The translations under genes were made by a program, and so were the position numbers. The notes below the pieces were generated by a model. It was given only the letters and a program-made list of their open reading frames with translations, was not told the origin of the DNA and searched no databases. DNA of 64,000 nt, from NCBI GenBank assembly GCA_030180135.1, contig CM058234.1:29856766-29920765 (forward strand). Direction: 5' to 3'. This document shows positions 23,653-34,689 of this stretch, piece after piece. The stretch comes from Orychophragmus violaceus. Its lineage: Eukaryota; Streptophyta; Magnoliopsida; Brassicales; Brassicaceae. Numbering within the stretch: position 1 is the stretch's first letter; every line of letters begins with the position of its first letter.

Positions 23653-24055
23653 TCAGTGCTCTTCGGTCACATCTAAGTACTTCTTTACCTCTCCCGATAG
23701 ATCTCCACGCTTTCTTCTCAGCATCAACTGGATCACTCTCTTTCATCCGAGACAAAGCATCCTTGGAAATGTTGCACAAATCCAAGATCCTGAGAGATCC
23801 ATCAAGAAGTTGCTCGACAGCTTTCTTGGTCTTCTCTTGAGTTAAAGCTTGTTGTGTGAAAGGTAGGCGAATCAGTTTTTCAAGAGACTCGTGAAGTTTT
23901 GAAGGTTGTCAAAGTCTTTGGCATACATAAGAGCTTGAAGATGTTGAGGTTTCTCCAGAAGATTTCAATCGAGTCAACTGCTCATCAACATGAGCAGCTT
24001 GTGGGTGGAGTCTAGAGGGATAACTGTTAGATCGAACGTGGAAGGAGATAGCCAT
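23653..24055 (-). pseudogene. DUF241 (BPS1-like) protein, truncated and interrupted
   Basis: ATG at 24055-24053 starts the family's characteristic N-terminus MAISFHVRSNSYPSR, followed by HPQAAHVDEQLTRL. An in-frame TGA lies at 23909-23911. The frame then continues with LHESLEKLIRLP and LLDGSLRILDLCNISKDAL. Near 23720 part of the family sequence is missing, and the recognisable KKYLDVTEEH stretch is in another frame, ending at 23653. Usual family length is ~270-300 residues; only ~135 codons remain here. It lies tail to tail with EMB2261, 29 bp between stops. Likely a dead tandem-family member. Confidence 0.8.
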
Positions 24056-25117
24056 TTTTTGTTTCTCTCTGGTTAATGATCAAAGAGAAGATGCCTCCTC
24101 AATGCCTCTCCGGTCAGTACTTATATACACCATCAGGAAAGAGAGACATGAGGAATCTTTTGGTCCTCATAATATTGAATCAAAAACTTGTATGTCTATG
24201 CTATGTTCTCTTACACAGCTCATTTCTCATATATAAAGATGTGAATCAGATCTCATGAAAATGAATGTGCAGGGTTTATGAAATATCCAGCATGGCTTTG
24301 TCTCCTTGGAGAAGATGATAACAGTACCATTCTTGCCTATATTCATTTCCGGATCTTGTCTGCATCCTGGACAGAAACCACACATTGGTTGCAGAGTTGA
24401 AGAGGCAAAACCCAAATATGAAGGCAATGCCAGATCCTTGGGCTCACTAGAGACTCCATAAATTATTTGAAGTTATAGAACCCTTACTTTGCAGTAGTCA
24501 TAACCAAAACATTTATTTCTTGAAAAGAATAAACAAGGCAAATCAGGAAGAACAAATCCTTTAACAGAGATTGGTCCATCTTAATATCACAGTAGTAGTT
24601 CAACGATTCAACAAAATCTCGGACTGGATGAGCACCTGCGTCAATACAGACAAATTTATTTAGTCGGCATCAAATCTCAAACCATAAGGATCTTGAAATT
24701 CCATATTATGCTTCTTGTTCACTCACCATTTGCCATTCTAATGTGTGAACCGTTTAGAATGAATTAATGGGTCTACGGTCAATGATGGGGCCATGCATCA
24801 CTTCCACAAACTGACAAAGCAACATCTGTTGCAGAATAGGACAAGGATTTAACATACATAGGTACATGTCTTTCTTTTGATGATTTTCACCCTTGTTTTC
24901 TTCTCGGAAACTCCATGGAATTTGAAATTATAACTTGGTATGGACCAGAGAAATTATCATCCATGGGAATTCCATGATTTTTTTTTTTTTTTTTTAATTG
25001 AATGGTACAGTCTAAATTCTGACCTGTTGATATTTGAATGTTTATTACATTAGATTTTCTTAGGTTGCAAACATACAGAAGATACATAAATACAAATACT
25101 CTTTGGTAACTCTTAAG
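24056..25117. other. Intergenic stretch, no gene recognised
   Basis: About 1 kb between the DUF241 pseudogene start and the NAC stop. A minus-strand 66-codon frame (24227-24427) has four cysteines but no familiar domain. An A/T run lies at 24979-24996 (T tract). The right part must hold the NAC 3' UTR. Confidence 0.5.
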
Positions 25118-26045
25118 CTAAAGCCAAGTACAGTCTAATAGGTTAACTATAGGTGTAAGATTCTGGAGCCATGGGCTTATACTCAGGAACTGGTCTTGTC
25201 CCCATTCAAATCCTTGTTTAGGTAGTTGCAGCTCTGATAATGGTAAGACTCCACACGGAAGCTTCACTGATGAAGAAGAAGAAGAAGGTTCCTTTCTCTC
25301 TGCTTCTCTCATCATCATGTCTTCCCCTTTTCCAAGGAAAGAATTGGTCTCTGAAGACGAGAGAGGAGAAGTCGGGCATGTTTGATTCATCTTAGATTCC
25401 TTCTCTGCTCTTTGCTCCAATACTTTAAGTGAAGTGGCTTTTCTGTATATCTTACAAAGCACAACATCCTGCCATCAAAAAAGATGAGAAACAGATCACA
25501 CAACTGATTCAGAAGAAGAGAGCTTTTGTTTTTTAAAAGGTACCTTTGGTAAGGTGCAATTGTCTGGCATCCGGAATTCGTTCATTACCCAATCAGTCTT
25601 GCTTCCTCCTGGTGCTCTTCCTCTGTAGAACACAAGGGTCTTCTTCAGCCCAATCAAACGTTTGGGCTCAGACAAGCTTATGATCTTACGATCGGATCCA
25701 GTTGCTTTCCAGTATCCTTTCTCAGTTGTCCTGCTTGGTCTCCCTCCTCCATTCCCATGCTTCCTTTCCCTTGGCACAAAGAAGTACCATTCCCTCTCCC
25801 CAATTGTCGATAAACCTGTGTGATCAAAAAATTCAGACGACAATCTAGCTTTAATAGAAATGAAGAAAGCCACTATACTAGTACATACGAGGCAAGTCCC
25901 ATGGATCATGACGATAGATGTTGAGAAAGCCAATGACTTGGACTTTAGATCTTTTCCCGTAAACCATGTTCTTGAGGTAGAAATCAAGAAGCTCCTCCTC
26001 GGTTGGGTGGAATCTGAAACCTGGCAGCCCAATCTCTTTTGCCAT
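25118..26045 (-). CDS. NAC-domain transcription factor
   Basis: Three exons on the minus strand: 26045-25889, 25815-25544 and 25468-25118, 780 nt, 259 residues. The NAC domain fills residues ~6-160 with subdomains LPGFRFHPTEEELLDFYLK (A), IYRHDPWDLP (B), EREWYFFVPRERKHGNG (C), GYWKATGSDRKI with LIGLKKTLVFYRGRAP (D), and TDWVMNEFRMPD with LCKIYRK (E). The intron positions after B and before the last part of E are those usual for NAC genes. The C-terminal part is Ser/Glu-rich, a likely activation region, with no membrane segment. It belongs near the LPGFRFHPTEEELLDFYLK-type NACs (ANAC094-like); I cannot name the exact orthologue. Predicted nuclear DNA-binding regulator. Confidence 0.92.
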
Positions 26046-27730
26046 ATCTCTCACTTTCCTTAAAAAGCTGTGTAAGTGAAAAGGTTGTTGTTGTTGGTGA
26101 AATCACTTAGTTAATGCTATGCATATTTATATACAACACTTGGACCCAATGTGTCAAGAGAGAGTTTTTTTTTTTTCCTTTGTTATTTTGAAGGAGCAGA
26201 CCAAGTCAAGAGGCATGATTTAACATTGAGAATTTTGAAAGTCTTTTGTGTAATTTTTCTAATGTTATTTTTTTCTTTTCGTCCAAACTTTTGGAGGTTT
26301 GTGATGTTTACTGAGAAACAGAAAGGTCTTGAACAAAGTGGATGGAGCCCACGCGCTTTTATCTTAGAAGGGGTCTTGAGGGTTTGGACCAGAAAGCTTT
26401 GGTGCCTTTGTTTTCTTTTATTTAAAAAAAATAAATAATAATGTTTTTAATCAAATATTTCAATGTGAAAAAGAATCGAACCTTTTGATCGTGGGACTTC
26501 CACCATTTTCTTTAATCTTAAGCTTGACTTCGGGAGTCTCCTCCAAAGACTGGAAGTCTTTTGCCACTGTGGGACAGAACCTTGAACTCTATTTTCGGCC
26601 CAATCCCTTTTTTTGTTATCTATCTTATTATCGGTTATTCTTGGAAAAATGCATTAATGTAATATATCCTGAGTTGAGAGTGCTTTTTGCTAGTGCATAT
26701 AGTATAGTAGTTGGATCACCGATTATCCAGTGTAAACTATTTGATATGAACTACAGATCCAGATTCTTACACAAATGTAAATTTTGTATCAAAGAAAAAT
26801 CGAATCTAAACAAAAATGAAATAGCACACTCCCAAACGTTTTTCTTTACCACTTGACCATATTCGTGCAGACTACATGCTGATCTTTAATGCAGATTTTT
26901 TACCTTGGGATTAATTTTACATAATAAATCAATTATTTCAAATTATTATAATTTATTTGATATATCTTAGAAATGTATAAAATATCTTAATGGAGTAGTT
27001 GTCTATTATTGTACAGAAATGATATATTTTAAAAATTATTGAAAAGCGACTTTTTTATTATTAATTTTGAACTATTTTTTTAATAAAACATTCATAATAT
27101 TTAAAAATATAATTATGATACAGAATCTGAATTATATATGAAATATATCTCACTAAATAAATATTTCTCGCATCAGAAAATTTATTAATTTGATAACTTA
27201 GGAAAAAATTATTAGTTAATATAATTAACTAATATAGAATTTTGATGTAATCGATGTTTTATAATTTTAAGAAAATATAAATTTGTGTATTTCAATTTAA
27301 TTTCTTTCAGCTCTATCTGTTTAAACTGCATAAATTTAATAGTATGATCTAAAAGTTTTAAAAGTTTCTCCACATCCACGAACATGAAATATAACATGTA
27401 TAATAATATGGCTTCCAAATTATCTACAATGTTATGTTTTCGTATATCAAAATCGGTGATAATCAAACTAACAAATGTAATAGCCTAAATTTAGTGGAGT
27501 TCGGGAAAATATACAAATTATTCATTAAATCTTATGGGAAAACTTTGCCAGAAAAAAAATTAATAAAATAATCATGTTAGCAAAACAATTATAATGGCTG
27601 ATAAATCAATTGGATATTCTTTTTATAAATTTTTTTAAAGTAAATATTATCAAACTCGGATTTTTTAAAATCAAATCAGATTTTACTTTCGGTCATATGA
27701 ATGTAAAAGTATTGGAAATAAGCTCTTAAA
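26046..27730. other. AT-rich intergenic region
   Basis: 26046-26160 would hold the NAC promoter and 5' UTR, with a TATTTATATA stretch near 26125. The rest is AT-rich without repeats or coding homology that I recognise; open frames here are chance. Confidence 0.6.
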
Positions 27731-28744
27731 CCCGATTTACGAGACAGTCGCCGACCTTCAGCTTTTTCGTCTTTTCCCCGGCTAGCCATATTTGCTGTCG
27801 CCGAGGAGGGCTCTTGCGCCGCCGGTTATTAGATGTCGTCCCTTCTCTTGCTCGTCCAGCCATCGTCAACGGTTTCCTAGCGCCGACTTGTCGTCGTGTC
27901 TGCTCCGCCTGTTTCCGCCGCCTCCTTTGTTCGCCGCCATGCGTCGATTCCTCTGCCTCCTCCAGTGATCTTGCTTGCCTATGGTGGTGAGTCGATCCGT
28001 GCTCTAGTTTCCGTTTTACAAGCTCCGGTGTTGATGGCGTTTAGTAGAGGTATGTATTTCCTTAGATCTATTGTTTGGTTTGTGGATTCGATTTAGCTCT
28101 AGATCTGGTTAAGTGCTGGTCCGGGTGATGGTTTGATTTAGAGATGTGGATCTTTTGGTTTTAGAAGAAAATGTCTAGTTACCTCTTCTATTCAGGCTAT
28201 CGTTGGTTCACGGTTCCGTCTTAGTCATCTGAAATTGCATTTTGTTGCTATGTGTGGGAGATTGTTGTGGGTGCTTTCTTATCTGAATTTATTTTCGGGT
28301 TTTGTTTGAATTCGGGGTAGTTTAAGTTGGTTTGGCTTTGGTTGATTCAAGTCTTGTGAGATTTGAATTTCATTTAGGCTTCTATATAGGTGTTAATGGG
28401 CGCATAGTGTTGCGTCGCAGCCGTATCCGAAAGAATATTAGTGATCATTGTAGGGGTTCTTTCTTGTCAGGTTGGGAGTCTTGGTTCTTTGAGTGTGAGA
28501 GAGGGTCTCTCGGCATCTGTTTGTGTATTTGATGTTATCGTTGGTGGAGCGTGGGCAACAACGTTATATCTCACCCAAGCATCTCTGCACAGGTCCAGAA
28601 ATATAATATTCGGTTTGCCGTAGTTTGGCTTTGGACTTTATCGACTGTTTTCTGTTATAGATGTAGGCTTTGCTTTCCGGTCATATCCTTGTATTCCGCC
28701 GGCTTAATTTCCATTATTTGAACTTAGTTTCTGGAGAAAGTTTC
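27731..28744. other. GC-rich island of unknown nature
   Basis: Base composition changes sharply near 27730: GTCGCCG and CCGCCG-rich sequence for ~300 bp, then GT-rich sequence to the Cassandra insertion at 28745. Open frames of 60-66 codons have no recognisable domain. Composition resembles the 5' part of the retroposon at 59013, so it may be a TE leader or a decayed gene start. Not resolved. Confidence 0.35.
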
Positions 28745-28929
28745 TGTAACGCTCCGTCCGCCCCTACCGGTGAGTCACCCATCCCTCTTCCGGGCTCGTG
28801 GGCCCCACCCCTGTCCGACGGTCGGTGCGTTATTTTTCGTATGCCCGACCGAGTAATTTACTGACCCTGCAATCACCACGTGACCTTTTCCCATGTGTTT
28901 TGTCCTCACACACATGCTACCACGAGTCG

Positions 28930-28990
28930 CTTCCCGGAAGGTCACCCATCCTGGGACTACTCCAACCCAAGCACGCTTAACTCTGGAGTT
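28930..28990 (-). ncRNA. 5S-rRNA-like domain in Cassandra LTR 1
   Basis: On the minus strand it contains AGTTAAGCGTGCTTGGG (box A region) and CAGGATGGGTGACC (intermediate element and box C), matching the internal Pol III promoter of plant 5S rRNA. Only the 3' half of 5S is clear. Confidence 0.85.
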
Positions 28991-29394
28991 CTTTCAGGCA
29001 GGTGACCGGAAAAGGTAAGTGCACTTGGTGACCTAGGTAGCCAAATTAATTCATTTAAGCATTTCCGCATATACCACAAACCGGGATGTTACAATTCACC
29101 CACTCTCACAGAGCGCAACGCCCTCGTTGCGCACCAAGATCGTTATCCTTGACGGTGTGAGCCCTCACTGACTCCATACGCGTCCTCGGATTCGGCTCTG
29201 ATACCACTTTGTAACGCCCCGTCCGCCCCTACCAGTGAGTTACCCATCCCTCTATCGGGCTCGTGGGCCCCACCCCTGTCCCACGGTCGGTGCCTTATTT
29301 TTCGTAGGTCCAACCGAGTAATTTTCTGACCCTGCAATCACCTCATGACATTTTCCCATGTGTTTTGTACTCACACACATGCTACCACGAGTCA

Positions 29395-29455
29395 CTTCCC
29401 GGAAGGTCATCCATCATGTGACTACTCCAACCCAAGCACACTTAACTCTGGAGTT
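29395..29455 (-). ncRNA. 5S-rRNA-like domain in Cassandra LTR 2, altered
   Basis: Same position in the LTR (offset 185). Box A region reads AAGTGTGCTTGGG and the C-box region CATGATGGATGACC, so it departs from the 5S consensus more than copies 1 and 3. Confidence 0.8.
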
Positions 29456-29859
29456 CTTTCAGGCAAGTAACCGGAAAAGGTAAGTGCACTTGGTGATATA
29501 GGTAGCCAAATTAATTCATTTAAGCCTTTCCGTATATACCACAAACCGGGATGTTACAATTCACCCACTCTCACAGAGCGCAACGCCCTCGTTGCGCACC
29601 AGGATCGTTATCCTTGATGGTGTGAGCCCTCACTGACTCCACACGCATCCTCGGATTCGGCTCTGATACCACTTTGTAACGCCCCGTCCGCCCCTACCGG
29701 TGAGTCACCCATCCCTCTTCCGGGCTCGTGGGCCCCACCCCTGTTCGACAGTCGATGCGTTATTTTTCGTAGGCCCGACCAACTAATTTACTGACCCTGC
29801 AATCACCACGTGACCTTTTTCCATGTGTTTTGTCCTTACATACATGCTACCACGAGTCG

Positions 29860-29920
29860 CTTCCCGGAAGGTCACCCATCCTGGGACTACTCCAACCCAA
29901 GCATGCTTAACTCTGGAGTT
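29860..29920 (-). ncRNA. 5S-rRNA-like domain in Cassandra LTR 3
   Basis: As in LTR 1 with AAGCATGCTTGGG in the box A region and an intact CAGGATGGGTGACC. Confidence 0.85.
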
Positions 29921-30237
29921 CTTTCAGGCAAGTGACCGGAAAAGGTAAGTGCACTTGGTGACATAGGTAGCCAAATTAATTCATTTAAGCCTTTCCGCAT
30001 ATATCACAAACCGAGATGTTACATTTTCGTTTTCTGCCGATTTTGTATTTCAAAAACGCATTCCACCTTGTTTAATATATATAATTTCAGATGAAAAAAG
30101 AATGTAAAATTACTGTATCAATAAATCTACATAAATATCTACATTTAGTTTAAAAAGTTTGCTTAAACATTATTGTTTTTCTTGGAAAATTTATTAATTT
30201 AAAATTAAGGAATTCAATTTGTAGTGAGGTTAATAGA

Positions 30238-31400
30238 CTCAAATTTAAAAAGAAATTTTCAGCATAGTTTACTGTTTACTATTGTGTGATGTACAGTAAT
30301 TTTAATTATCATTGATTATTGTGATACGGATAAAATTATTTGTTTATAGTTATTTTCAAAAATTGTAATCAATCATAGTCGAATATAGATATCGTTTTCC
30401 AATTTTTAACAAAAAAAAATAACAATAAATAGTAGTGAGTAGCGACTAGTGGGAAATCAAATTTAAAAGAAAAATTTCGGCATAGTTTACAGTTTACTAT
30501 TGTGTAATGTTTGGGAATTTCAATTATCATTGATTTTTGTGATACGGATAAAATTATTTATTTATAGTTATTTTCAAAAATTGTAATCAATTATAGTCGA
30601 ATATAGATATTGTTTTCCAGTTTTTAACAAAAGAACAAATAATAATAAATAGTAGTGAGTAGCCACTAGTACGGCAAGAAATATATATGTTAGCATATGA
30701 ATCAAATTTAAAAGGAAATTTTTAGCATAGTTTACAATTTACTATTGTGTGATGCAGGGTAATTTCAGTTATCATTAATTTTTGTGATACAGGTAAATTT
30801 TTTTGTTTGTAATTATTTTCAAAAATTGTAATCAATCATAGTCGAATATAGATATCATTTTCCAAATTTTAACAAAAGAACAAATAACAATAAATAGTAG
30901 TGAGTAGCGACTAGTGCGGAATCAAATTTAAAAGAAAATTTTCAGCATAGTTTATAGTTTACTATTGTGTGATGTAGGGTAATTTCAATTATCATTGATT
31001 TTTGTGATACAGGTAAAATTATTTGTTTATAGTTATTTTCAAAAATTGTAATCAATTATCGTTGAATATAGATATCGTTTTTTAATTTTTAACAAAAGAA
31101 CAAATAACAATAAATAGTAGTGAGTAGCCACTTGTACGGCAAAAAATATATATGTTAGCATATGAATCAAATTTAAAAGGAAATTTTCAGCATAGTTTAC
31201 AATTTACTATTGTGTGATGCAGTGTAATTTCAGTTATCATATCTGTAAAATTGTTTGTTTGTAGTTATTTTCAAAAATTGTAATCAATCATAATCGAATA
31301 TAGATATCGTTTTCCAATTTTTAACAAAAAAAACAAATAATAATAGATACCAGTGAGTAGCTACTAAGGCGGCAAGGAATATATATGTTAACATATGAAA
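30238..31400. repeat. Tandem array alternating 220- and 245-bp units
   Basis: The landmark TCAAATTTAAAA recurs at 30238, 30457, 30702, 30922 and 31167, intervals 219, 245, 220 and 245. The longer spacing holds an extra ~25 bp (ACGGCAAGAAATATATATG-like) that the shorter lacks. The array is therefore a ~465-bp dimeric higher-order repeat with two and a half copies. AT-rich and non-coding. Confidence 0.88.
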
Positions 31401-32092
31401 GTTTCACAGAAACTGCAGAGAAGGCTACTTTTATTCAATTATTTGTCTTTACTAATGCCGAACAATAACATCAATAACAATATCAACGTAACTACCCAAA
31501 TAAGTAGAGTAGGGTCCAAAGAATATTCCTTATCTAATACACCGAAAGCAAATAACAAAACTTTAATGAGGAATTTTTAACCATAATTGATTGAAGAATT
31601 TTTGTTTTCTTAACGTGATTAATGATAACTCATAAGGCTGCGACTTTGGTTAGTTTAGGTTATACGGATTGGTTAATTCGTTTTCGAGTTATTCAATTTA
31701 CTTAATTTTATGCCGAATTGAACCGATTACATTTTTGGTTTGGTTTAGTTTTTTGATAATTCAATTTTTAAAATTTCTACCCTATTAAACTAAAATTTTT
31801 GGTTTTTGGTTACATTCAATTATTTTGTTTAATCGGTTCAAAATTTTGAAAATAATTAGGTTTAGTTTGGTTTGATTTAAAAAATGCTTTTTAAAACCAA
31901 ATTAACCGATTTTCGAACCAAGTCAAACCAAAATTAATATATAGATATTTTAGTATGATATATGTTACTGCAATGTATATTTCAGGACAAGAATCCACCA
32001 TTCAGTCATGAAATAAAAAATTCAGTGGTTACAAAAACTGCGAACATATCATATCACATTCTTGTGCTCTATGTATGTACCGTTAAAGTAGT
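31401..32092. other. AT-rich intergenic region
   Basis: No gene. 31640-31930 is rich in GGTTTGGTTTAG / AACCGATT motifs in both orientations, as often seen in plant MITE-like or hAT subterminal sequence, but no terminal repeats or duplication could be fixed. Confidence 0.5.
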
Positions 32093-32097
32093 GTTAA

Positions 32098-32619
32098 TAT
32101 TGAAGTTAAACTTGATTTTGGATCAATCTTAATTATGGGTTCATAATTCAAAACTCAAAGTTAAGCCCACATTCTAGAAGTTTTCTAGAAACATCATCAC
32201 CTCTTCTAAGAGTTTTAGAGAAATTCTTTAGATAATTATCTAAGATATTTAAATAGAAAAATCTAGATGTTGTAATATAAAAATCTATATATTATGATAG
32301 AGAGTTCTAAAAATTTAGAAAATATCTAAGTTAAGGAGGTTAGTATAGAAATATTTAGATTATTTTGTAAGACTCTTTAGAGGCTATAAATACCTCCTCA
32401 CCCCCTCATTTGTAAGATGCACAAGAAGTTGAACAAATGAATAAAAACAAGTTTAAACAAAGAGTGTCCTTCTTCTTAAGTTCTCTAAATTTTTCTAAGT
32501 GTCTCCAAATTTCTCTAAGTGTTCTTCCATAAATTTCTTCATACTTAGAAGGTTTCTTTTGGGTCTCTCGGGTATTACGGTCTTGGGCTAGTGCTAAGCA
32601 CTATCGAGGTTTCTTTACA
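32098..32619 (+). repeat. Left LTR of the copia element
   Basis: Starts TATTGAAG (not the usual TG) and ends TTTACA. The start is set by the GTTAA target duplication. Confidence 0.88.
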
Positions 32620-32690
32620 TAGTATCAGAGCCATTCTAATTTGTTTCTTTTCAAGATCGGGGTTTAAGAGAGCTTGGGTTTATTCTAAGT

Positions 32691-33116
32691 ATGGAGTCGG
32701 CGGGTCGTGTTGTTGGATTGGGAATGGAAATCTTAAACCAGTCTAACTATCGGTTATGGAAGTCATGTATGGAGTCATACTTGGTGAGTGAGGACTTATG
32801 GGAAGTCGTCGGTGGTAGAAGCACAACACCACCACGGGGAAATGCTGCAACCGCGGAAGCGACAAAGGAGTGGATACGGAAGAATGCCAAGGCGGAGTTT
32901 GCTTTGAAGAGGTCTATATCCTCAAGAGTATTTGAGAATGTCTCAAGGTATACATCCGCTAGTTCTATTTGGCAGGCGCTGGACCAATTGTTCAACAAGA
33001 AGAACGAGGCTAAACTACAATTGCTAGATAATGAGATAGCAAATGCGAAGCAGGGGGAGTCTTCAATCTCGGAGTTCTTCATCAAGGTAAAAACCTTTGC
33101 TCTGAGATTAATACTT
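32691..33116 (+). pseudogene. Copia gag, 5' part, cut by the Tat insertion
   Basis: ATG at 32691. The 142 codons contain LNQSNYRLWKSCMESYL and later IWQALDQLF and SSISEFFIKVKTF, features of copia gag (UBN2-like). The frame is open to the insertion point at 33116/33117 and resumes in the same frame at 44329 after the second ATACT. The insertion therefore hit an intact gag frame. Confidence 0.9.
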
Positions 33117-33652
33117 GTTGGTACTGGATTTCCCTCTAGGAAATCCGTCCCATTAACAAATAAAACAAAGGCCCATATCTATGAGCCCGTTCCAGGATCA
33201 AAGATGAAGAGACGAGCCGATTCATTTGTTGGGCCCAAACGAATGACGCTTTGACAAGGCCCAAGCGATGCCAAAGTAAGAGGCGATTGAGCTCGAGATC
33301 GGCAGGAGACGACGTGGAGATAGAGCGACTCGGTCTTTGCCAGTTCAACTGATCCGCGAGAATCACGGGGATCGTTACGAAGGAGAGGCCGAAATATCGG
33401 AACAGAGAGATCAGAGTCGAGACTATTTAAAAGAGGAAGTGGCGATCATTTCAAGATATTCCAACCCTAGCTTAGAACACTTCGACTAGATAGCTCGATC
33501 ATCATACTTTGTACTCTCTTTTCGATTGTGTTTGTTCTATCTCGACAATCAATCTCAATAAAGTCTTTGATTTATAGGAAACTACACCATTTCTATACCT
33601 AAAAGTCCAAATCCACGATTACAAATTCTTGGTGTGAATCTCAGATCTCACA
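33117..33652 (+). repeat. 5' LTR of the Tat element
   Basis: TGTTGGTACTGG to ATCTCACA. Direct match to 43787-44323. Confidence 0.93.
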
Positions 33653-33725
33653 TTTGGCGCCGACTGTGGGGACTATCTATAGTTTTCCTGTCTTAAGAAT
33701 CAGATCTTAGATCCGATAGATCGAG

Positions 33726-34503
33726 ATGAATCCCGACCAATCTGGCTCTCCCAGCGCCACACCACCAGTCGACCTCCCTCAAACGGTCGACAACGTTACT
33801 CATAACACCACCGGGGTAAGGAACATGGGTCAGAACGACATCGCGTTGACGAGCTCTGCCTCTCTGCCTCAGTCTCCACGACCTCGGCACCAGCCGACTC
33901 TGTCGCTCAAACGATCGCGACGAGCCAGACTCCGACAAATGTTTTGTCAGGAACTAATGATCCGAGCAGGAACTGGGTGTGGATGAGAAACGATTCGATA
34001 TCCACCCCAGGAGGTGGATCTGGAATAGCCAGACCTAATTCGCCACTGCCTTCTGCTCCACAGAGACAAGGGCCAAATGATCTTGCTGAAATCCGTTCGA
34101 TGTTAAGCCTATTGGTAGATCGAACGAGAAATAACGAGGCAAGCGCAAGGGCCCAAGAGATCGTAAACCGTTCTCTGGCAGCGCAGCTCGATGAACAAGA
34201 GCGGCGCCTTAAGGCCCGTCTTGAAGAGCTCGCCAGCCAAAACCAAGGGGGTAGACCAACACGAACTCCCATAAGTCCTCCACCGCGTACTTGCGACTTC
34301 TCCCAGGTAGTAACTCCCCCGGGAGCGTCGGGAAGTTTCGCTAATACGTCAAGTAGTGGCCTTCGCCCTATAATGACCCCTATCGCGATACCGACACCAT
34401 TCAATTCAAGTTCAATGGTCACAGATCCAACCAGATCAGGAAACCGACCATTATCCGGGCCACCACCTTTCCCGATAACTCTAATATCCGACCGAGGCAA
34501 CTA
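33726..34503 (+). pseudogene. Tat gag N-terminal region, frameshifted
   Basis: ATG at 33726 opens a Ser/Pro-rich frame. It shifts near 33944 into a second frame ending at TAG 34501-34503. A predicted coiled-coil stretch rich in R, E, A and L (LAAQLDEQERRLKARLEEL) lies at about 34170-34240, then a Pro-rich tail. This fits the N-terminal extension of Tat gag proteins. A third frame starts at 34690. Confidence 0.7.
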
Positions 34504-34689
34504 GGAGGCTCTGCCTTCGCCTCGAGTTCGGGACTCCTTAACGGGTCAAATATGGTACAGTTCTGAACGCCGCAGGTCGACCAGACGAGGTCGGTTCCAA
34601 CAATCGATCTCCTCGACCCCGTTTTCCCGGAACAAACGTCAAACCAGGCACAAGACCAGTTCGCGCCTACGGTAGGCGATGAACACGAT

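Larger units (their letters stand above)
28745..30023 (-). mobile_element. Tandem Cassandra-type TRIM: three LTRs, two interiors
   Basis: Three LTRs, each exactly 349 bp (28745-29093, 29210-29558, 29675-30023), start TGTAACG and end GTTACA and are separated by two 116-bp interiors. On the minus strand each interior begins with an initiator-tRNA-Met primer-binding site (complement of 29195-29206 and 29660-29671). Each LTR has a 5S-rRNA-like domain, the mark of Cassandra TRIMs. There is no coding capacity. Flanks are GTTTC on the left and TTTTC on the right, an imperfect 5-bp duplication. The 3-LTR form points to LTR-LTR recombination. Confidence 0.92.

Noticed and set aside
24227..24427. Cysteine-containing 66-codon frame, possible small gene
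   Set aside because: No start context, domain or splice structure that I could support.
27896..28980. Series of 60-66-codon frames in the GC-rich island
   Set aside because: Short, mutually overlapping, without homology; the last ones run into the Cassandra LTR.
28745..30023. Functional 5S rRNA gene cluster
   Set aside because: Only the 3' half resembles 5S, spacing is that of LTRs and interiors with tRNA primer sites, so this is a Cassandra TRIM.
31640..31930. MITE with GGTTTGGTTT/AACCGATT motifs
   Set aside because: Motifs occur in both directions but I could not define terminal inverted repeats or a target duplication.
33136..33366. 76-codon minus-strand frame repeated at 43807-44037
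   Set aside because: Repeated because it lies in the two LTRs of the Tat element; no coding evidence.
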